NCBI GenBank assembly: GCA_000437275.1
Contig: FR899651.1
Coordinates: 1 to 10,812, forward strand
Direction of reading: 5' to 3'
DNA from: Clostridium sp. CAG:411
Lineage (GTDB): Bacteria; Bacillota; Clostridia; Lachnospirales; Lachnospiraceae
Length of the DNA stretch: 10,812 nt
A program made the position numbers and the translations under genes. Positions 6,820 to 10,812 of this stretch are shown piece after piece. Every line of letters starts with the position of its first letter. Position 1 is the first letter of the stretch. The notes beneath the pieces were generated by a model. The model had not been told where the DNA came from. It was given only the letters and a program-made list of their open reading frames with translations, and searched no databases.

Positions 6820-8322
6820 TTATAACAGTTCAACATTCTCAAGTTCTTTAGGTGGCAATTGTGTAGTTGATTTTGCAACAAAATTCTTTACTTCACGTTT
6901 TGCATCCTGAATTGGTATATTGGTTCCTGCACCAGCAATACATCCACCAGGACAGCCCATACCTTCAATCAAGCAACCATTCTTTTTCCCTGCTTTTGCC
7001 ATTAGAAGCATTTTTTTACACTCATCCAGTCCTTCTGCATGTTCAATATTTACAGTTACATCTGGATAATATTCACTAATACAATTTGTGATTGCCTCCG
7101 CTACGCCTCCAGCAACAGCATATCCTCTTCCTGTGGCAGTCGCATTGTGAATCGATTCTTCATGCTCATATTGACTAAAGTCAATATTATTCGCATCAAA
7201 AATACCAGACAACTCTTCAAACGTAATAACAAAATCTACATCACTTCTTACATCTTTTCTAGATGCCTCTAGTTTTTTCGCCGCACATGGTCCAATAAAT
7301 ACAACCTTCGCATCTGCATACTGTTGTTTCACGCTTCTGGCTGTCGCTACCATTGGTGTCAATGCATTCGAAACACTGTCTATTAATTCTGGGAAATATT
7401 TTTTCGCTAACATTGACCAAGATGGACAACATGAAGTCAGCAAAAATGGCAATTCTCCAGTTGTTACTTTTTCTACATAATGATGGGCTTCTTTGATTGC
7501 ACCCATATCAGCACCAAGAGCCACTTCAAATACATCTGTAAATCCAATATCCATAAGGGCTGCTTTAATATTTTTGATAGAAACTTTTTTTCCAAATTGC
7601 CCTACAATGGCAGGGGCTACAATGGCCATAACCTTTGTTTTATTCTTCATGGCACGAATTAATTGGAATACCTGAGATTTATCAGCAATTGCACCAAATG
7701 GACAACTTACCATACACATACCGCAAGATACACATTTATCCGGATCAATACTAGCACGACCATATTCATCCGAACCAATCGCTTTTACACCACACGCTTT
7801 CTGACATGGACGTTCTTTTTTTGCAATCGCATCATATGGACAGACATTTTTACAACGTCCGCATTTAATACATTTTTCCTGATCTATATACGAGCGACCA
7901 TCTACCATAGAAATGGCCCCCTTTGGACAGACTTGTCTGCAAGGATGCGCTACACATCCACGGCACATGTCACTAACTTCGTATTTATTTTCATCACAAG
8001 CATCACAAGCGGATGGAATCACCTGCATCAATGGTGGTTCATAATACTTACTGTCGATATTACTTTCTTCAAGCCCATCTGTTATATGCACTGGTCGGTC
8101 TTCTGGTCGAAGTGACATTCCCATTGCTAAGCGAACACGTTCTGAAACAATAGCTCGTTCGCGGTAAATACTTTCTCTATGTTTTGCTACATCTCCACTG
8201 ATAAGTTTATATGGAACTGCTTCTATATCATTGTTAATATTTTCTGAATCGTACGCAATTTTTGCAACTTCGCAAAAAATTTCTCGTCTAATACGTCTGA
8301 CAGGGGTATCTATACCTCTCAT
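6820..8322 (-). CDS. [FeFe] hydrogenase, monomeric group B type
   Basis: This 500-residue enzyme would interconvert protons and hydrogen in the cytoplasm using ferredoxin-type electrons. The N-terminal part is rich in cysteines: C106/C109, then C120-C123-C128-C132, a ferredoxin cluster C151-C154-C157-C161, C173/C177, and a second cluster C197-C200-C203-C207. The H-cluster domain follows. L1 is TSCCPSW with proton-relay C298 and ligand C299. L2 is GPCAAKK with C346. L3 is EGMGCPGGC with C457 and C461. The L2 motif has Gly where classical enzymes have Met (MPCxxK), and L3 ends in AGAG where the classical enzyme has NGGG; both are seen in the group B branch. No diaphorase or NADH-binding domain is present. 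Its ATGA start overlaps the stop of the upstream CxC protein gene, so translation is probably coupled. Maturases HydEFG are not in the window. Confidence 0.93.
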   Translation of the reverse strand: MRGIDTPVRRIRREIFCEVAKIAYDSENINNDIEAVPYKLISGDVAKHRESIYRERAIVSERVRLAMGMSLRPEDRPVHITDGLEESNIDSKYYEPPLMQVIPSACDACDENKYEVSDMCRGCVAHPCRQVCPKGAISMVDGRSYIDQEKCIKCGRCKNVCPYDAIAKKERPCQKACGVKAIGSDEYGRASIDPDKCVSCGMCMVSCPFGAIADKSQVFQLIRAMKNKTKVMAIVAPAIVGQFGKKVSIKNIKAALMDIGFTDVFEVALGADMGAIKEAHHYVEKVTTGELPFLLTSCCPSWSMLAKKYFPELIDSVSNALTPMVATARSVKQQYADAKVVFIGPCAAKKLEASRKDVRSDVDFVITFEELSGIFDANNIDFSQYEHEESIHNATATGRGYAVAGGVAEAITNCISEYYPDVTVNIEHAEGLDECKKMLLMAKAGKKNGCLIEGMGCPGGCIAGAGTNIPIQDAKREVKNFVAKSTTQLPPKELENVELL

Positions 8323-8543
8323 ACCGGTTCATCCTTTCTATCTTCTCTTTCTTTGTAGTAAAGCATACAATGACAATATCCTTCAAAATTCGGATCTGCT
8401 ATTTGATTCCGAAATTCTTGACAAATGCATTTATTTTCCTCTGTACGCTCAAGACGGCAGGGGCAATAGCCCCCTGTTGCCTTGAGTCCTTTTTTTACTG
8501 TTGCGACAATTTCCTCATTTTCATTTAAACGAATCTTTGCCAT
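8319..8543 (-). CDS. Ferredoxin:thioredoxin reductase catalytic-subunit-like protein
   Basis: This encodes a 74-residue protein with three CxC motifs: CPC (27-29), CIC (39-41) and CHC (57-59). The first and last match the CPC and CHC of the ferredoxin:thioredoxin reductase catalytic subunit. That enzyme holds a [4Fe-4S] cluster beside a redox-active disulfide and reduces thioredoxin with electrons from ferredoxin. The distance from first to last cysteine (32 residues) equals that of the plant enzyme, but the middle pair sits about 7 residues earlier (9 and 15 intervening residues where the plant enzyme has 16 and 8). The rest is short and basic to acidic (RLERTEENK, YYKEREDRKDEPV). It starts 1 bp after the thioredoxin stop codon, with its AGGAG inside the thioredoxin gene, and overlaps the hydrogenase start by 4 bp. 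No variable (alpha) subunit is nearby. Function in thioredoxin reduction is inference. Confidence 0.75.
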   Translation of the reverse strand: MAKIRLNENEEIVATVKKGLKATGGYCPCRLERTEENKCICQEFRNQIADPNFEGYCHCMLYYKEREDRKDEPV

Positions 8544-8544
8544 A

Positions 8545-8865
8545 TTATTTATTTCTCCTTATAAAATCAATTAACTCTTCTTTGCTAATCAATCCGATTG
8601 ACAAGTCAACTGTTTTATCATCCTTTATAAATGCCAATGTTGGAATACTTTGAATACCAAATTGCATAGCTAATCCATGCTCCTCATCTACATTCACTTT
8701 GTAAAAGTCTACATCTTCATATTCAGCAGAAACTTCTTCTACAATTGGTGATAGCATCTGACATGGACCACACCAGGTTGCCCAAAAATCTACTACGGAT
8801 AATGTTGACTTTCCTAAAACTTCTGTTTTAAAGCTTTCCCCTGTTAATGCCTTTACTTTACTCAT
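8545..8865 (-). CDS. trxA: Thioredoxin
   Basis: This is a standard 106-residue cytoplasmic thioredoxin that reduces disulfides in target proteins. The active site WCGPC spans 31-35 (C32, C35). FWATWCGPC is preceded by the buried aspartate D26, and the cis-proline is P75 in SIPTLAF. The C-terminal helix (EELIDFIRRNK) is complete. The start has a near-perfect AGGAGGT 5 nt upstream, the strongest ribosome binding site of this operon. The gene begins 25 bp after the U32 gene and ends 1 bp before the CxC protein gene. No NADPH-thioredoxin reductase gene is adjacent. The neighbouring ferredoxin:thioredoxin-reductase-like protein is the obvious candidate reductant. The symbol reflects the family; the genome may hold other thioredoxins. 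Confidence 0.95.
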   Translation of the reverse strand: MSKVKALTGESFKTEVLGKSTLSVVDFWATWCGPCQMLSPIVEEVSAEYEDVDFYKVNVDEEHGLAMQFGIQSIPTLAFIKDDKTVDLSIGLISKEELIDFIRRNK

Positions 8866-8890
8866 AATAAACCTCCTATCCCCTTCGGGA

Positions 8891-10123
8891 CTACTCTTCT
8901 TTTCTACGCAACAAATCCAGTTTTTCCAATGGAATGCCTAAGTCTACATAAATTTTCTGCTTTGGATGAGGGCAACTTTCCATTGTTTTTCCTTCTTCAT
9001 CCGTAATTGCCTTTACTGTAACATCAATATTTCGACCATCAGGCTTCATTACTTCGATTGTTTCTCCTACACTAAATTTGTTTCGCTGTTCCAAACTATA
9101 CAAACCTTCCGCATTTTGCTCCCCTATCAGTCCTAAATACGTGTATTCTCTCACATACGTGTTACTGTCATAAATTTGTGTTTCATGTGTAGTTGGACCA
9201 TAAAAGAAACCAGTCGTATATTGACGGTAGGTACACTTTGAAATCTCTTCCTTATAGTATGGGATGCGTTTTTCATATAATGCAGGGTCTTCAAAATAAT
9301 CGTCAATTGCCTGACGATAAGTTCTTGCTACGTTTGCTACATAAAGCGCAGTTTTCATACGACCTTCAATTTTCAAACTGTCAATTCCAGCCTGTACAAT
9401 ATCTGGTATATGATCAATCATACATAAGTCTTTTGAGTTAAAGATATATGTTCCACGCTCATTTTCTTCAATTGGTAAATATTCACCGGGACGACTTTCC
9501 TCTGAAATATAATATTTCCATCGACACGGATGTGTACATGCACCTAAGTTTGCATCTCTTCCAGTAAAATAATTACTTAATAAACATCTTCCCGAATAGG
9601 AAATACACATAGCACCATGCACAAAGGTTTCTATTTCCAAATCATCTGGTATATTTTTACGCAATTCTCCGATTTCTTTCATTGAAAGCTCTCGTGCAGA
9701 AACCACACGCGTAGCACCAAGTTTATGCCAGAATTTATATGTTTCATAGTTTACATTGTTTGCCTGTGTACTAATATGAACATCAATTTCTGGACAGACT
9801 TCCTGTGCAATCATAAAAACTCCCGGATCAGAAATAATAAGAGCATCTGGCTTAATAGCCTTGAGTTCTTTGAAATACGCATGTACTGCTTCTAAATCTC
9901 TATTGTGAGCCGTAATATTTGCGGTTACATATACTTTCTTCCCATACTTATGCGCGAAAGCAATTCCTTCCTTCATATCTTCATTGGAAAAGTTTTTTGC
10001 TTTTGCACGAAGGCTAAACATTTCTCCGCCAATATATACTGCATCTGCCCCATAAGTTACTGCAACTTTTAATACTTCTAAATTACTTGCAGGAATTAAT
10101 AATTCCGGTTTTTCTCTTCTCAT
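8891..10123 (-). CDS. trhP: U32-family tRNA uridine-34 hydroxylation protein (TrhP-like)
   Basis: This 410-residue protein is annotated in many genomes as a U32 peptidase or collagenase-like protease. Characterised members (E. coli YegQ/TrhP, B. subtilis YrrN/YrrO) make 5-hydroxyuridine at tRNA position 34, using prephenate in an oxygen-independent route. The U32 signature is exact: E-x-F-x2-G-A-M-C-x4-G-x-C-x-L-S, at about 165-183. The two cysteines there, with C196 and C200 of GACTHPCRW, are likely Fe-S ligands. DSLKIEGRMKTALYVA is also typical, and a C-terminal beta-barrel domain follows. The start codon choice matters: an ATG touching the preceding TAA (10133-10135) has no ribosome binding site, whereas the ATG at 10121-10123 has GGAGG 5 nt upstream, so I chose the latter. 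B. subtilis has two such genes; only one is seen here. The preceding gene fits the next enzyme of the same pathway. Confidence 0.88.
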   Translation of the reverse strand: MRREKPELLIPASNLEVLKVAVTYGADAVYIGGEMFSLRAKAKNFSNEDMKEGIAFAHKYGKKVYVTANITAHNRDLEAVHAYFKELKAIKPDALIISDPGVFMIAQEVCPEIDVHISTQANNVNYETYKFWHKLGATRVVSARELSMKEIGELRKNIPDDLEIETFVHGAMCISYSGRCLLSNYFTGRDANLGACTHPCRWKYYISEESRPGEYLPIEENERGTYIFNSKDLCMIDHIPDIVQAGIDSLKIEGRMKTALYVANVARTYRQAIDDYFEDPALYEKRIPYYKEEISKCTYRQYTTGFFYGPTTHETQIYDSNTYVREYTYLGLIGEQNAEGLYSLEQRNKFSVGETIEVMKPDGRNIDVTVKAITDEEGKTMESCPHPKQKIYVDLGIPLEKLDLLRRKEE

Positions 10124-10135
10124 TGGAACCTCCAT

Positions 10136-10789
10136 TTATTTTAGCTTTGTGCTAAGTGTGACACCATCTCCCAAAGGAAGCACAACAGTCTTTAAATTTT
10201 CATGATGTGTTAATAAATACAAATACTCTCGCATTCTTGAATGAATTGTACGATTTCGTTTAATAATTGCATAACGGGATTTGACTATATCACCATCTTG
10301 CAATACATTATCCGATACTAACAATCCATCTTTTTTCAATAGTAGCATGATATCATCAAGAAAATGTAGATACTGTCCTTTTGCTGCGTCCATAAATATC
10401 ATATCATATTGTTCGTTTTTTTCCACCAATTGTTTTAATATTTTTGTCGCATCTCCCTCTAAAAGGGTAATTTTTTCAGTTGTATTTGAAAATTTAAAAT
10501 TTTCATGTGCCTTTTCAATTCGCTGTGGAACTTTTTCTATTGTTGTAATATGCCCACCTTCAGGCATTTCTTCACTCATTAAAATGGCAGAAAAACCAAC
10601 CGCACAACCCACTTCCAGAATCCGTAAAGGCTTATGAAGCCTTACTAAAAACTGAAGTAATGTTTGCGTTGGTTTTTTAATAATTGGAACAGCATCCTCC
10701 AATGCCTCTTGCTCAATTGTATGAAGCGTTGGAGATAAATCCTGTTCTAATGAGTGAATATACATATGAATGCGTTCATTCTCAATCAT
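10136..10789 (-). CDS. trmR: SAM-dependent O-methyltransferase, TrmR-like (tRNA 5-hydroxyuridine methyltransferase)
   Basis: This is a class I methyltransferase of the catechol-O-methyltransferase-like family, 217 residues long. Motif I is ILEVGCAVGFSA (57-68). An acidic residue, E85 in TTIEK, would bind the SAM ribose. EGDA (111-114) is the next SAM contact. The metal-site region is FMDAAKGQY (132-140) with DNVL (160-163). VVLPLGDGVTLSTK closes the protein and resembles the C-terminus of B. subtilis YrrM/TrmR, which converts 5-hydroxyuridine-34 to 5-methoxyuridine in tRNA. The adjacent U32 gene would supply the hydroxylated base, so gene order supports the assignment. AAAGGCGG lies 9 nt before the start. 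The frame stays open to the window edge, so a longer N-terminus is possible but unneeded. The operon promoter would be outside the window. A stop codon at 10794-10796 in another frame may end the upstream gene. Confidence 0.83.
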   Translation of the reverse strand: MIENERIHMYIHSLEQDLSPTLHTIEQEALEDAVPIIKKPTQTLLQFLVRLHKPLRILEVGCAVGFSAILMSEEMPEGGHITTIEKVPQRIEKAHENFKFSNTTEKITLLEGDATKILKQLVEKNEQYDMIFMDAAKGQYLHFLDDIMLLLKKDGLLVSDNVLQDGDIVKSRYAIIKRNRTIHSRMREYLYLLTHHENLKTVVLPLGDGVTLSTKLK

Positions 10790-10812
10790 AGTTATAATCC
10801 GCCTTTCTGCGA

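Noticed and set aside
7663..8115. Open frame of 150 codons on the plus strand
   Set aside because: It lies wholly antisense to the cysteine-rich part of the hydrogenase gene, has a low-complexity Thr/Phe/Ile-rich translation, and no domain or ribosome binding site.
8878..8895. Small hairpin CCC-GAA-GGG between the U32 and thioredoxin genes
   Set aside because: The stem is only 3-4 bp with no T-tract, too weak for a terminator. It directly precedes the thioredoxin ribosome binding site and at most tunes translation.
10281..10637. Open frame of 118 codons on the plus strand
   Set aside because: It is antisense to the methyltransferase gene, and its Ser/Phe/Cys-rich translation is typical of a shadow frame.

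Overview
The window is AT-rich, gene-dense and has strong Shine-Dalgarno sites, as in a low-GC Clostridia genome. The gene content fits a gut-type Lachnospiraceae or close relative: a group B [FeFe] hydrogenase, a ferredoxin:thioredoxin-reductase-like protein, a XerS-like recombinase, a SleL-like spore cortex hydrolase and a fused binding-protein/permease amino-acid transporter. The family-level placement is inference. No rRNA, tRNA, CRISPR array or insertion sequence was seen.

Left part (1-2971, minus strand). A recognisable sigma-A promoter (TTGGCA, 17 bp, TATAAT) and a leader of about 130 nt precede a two-gene polar amino-acid ABC transporter: a lipoprotein binding domain fused to a permease, then its ATPase. 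A small cupin protein follows after a gap that holds a perfect 16-bp palindrome.

Middle part (2972-6027). A LysM-GH18 cortex hydrolase of SleL/YaaH type and a stand-alone PAS protein lie on the minus strand. Diverging from them on the plus strand is a XerS-like tyrosine recombinase with its own promoter. Between that promoter and the ribosome binding site is a 27-bp imperfect inverted repeat, a candidate dif site. A strong hairpin lies between the recombinase gene and a convergent GNAT acetyltransferase gene.

Right part (6725-10789, minus strand). Five tightly packed genes look like one operon ending in a clear terminator. The first two match TrmR and TrhP, which make 5-methoxyuridine/5-hydroxyuridine at the tRNA wobble position. 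The last three are thioredoxin, a small protein with three CxC motifs resembling the ferredoxin:thioredoxin reductase catalytic subunit, and a group B [FeFe] hydrogenase. The last three are joined by a 1-bp gap and a 4-bp overlap, so they probably form one redox unit. They may pass electrons between hydrogen or ferredoxin and thioredoxin. This module, and its joining to the tRNA-modification pair, is the most interesting part of the window.
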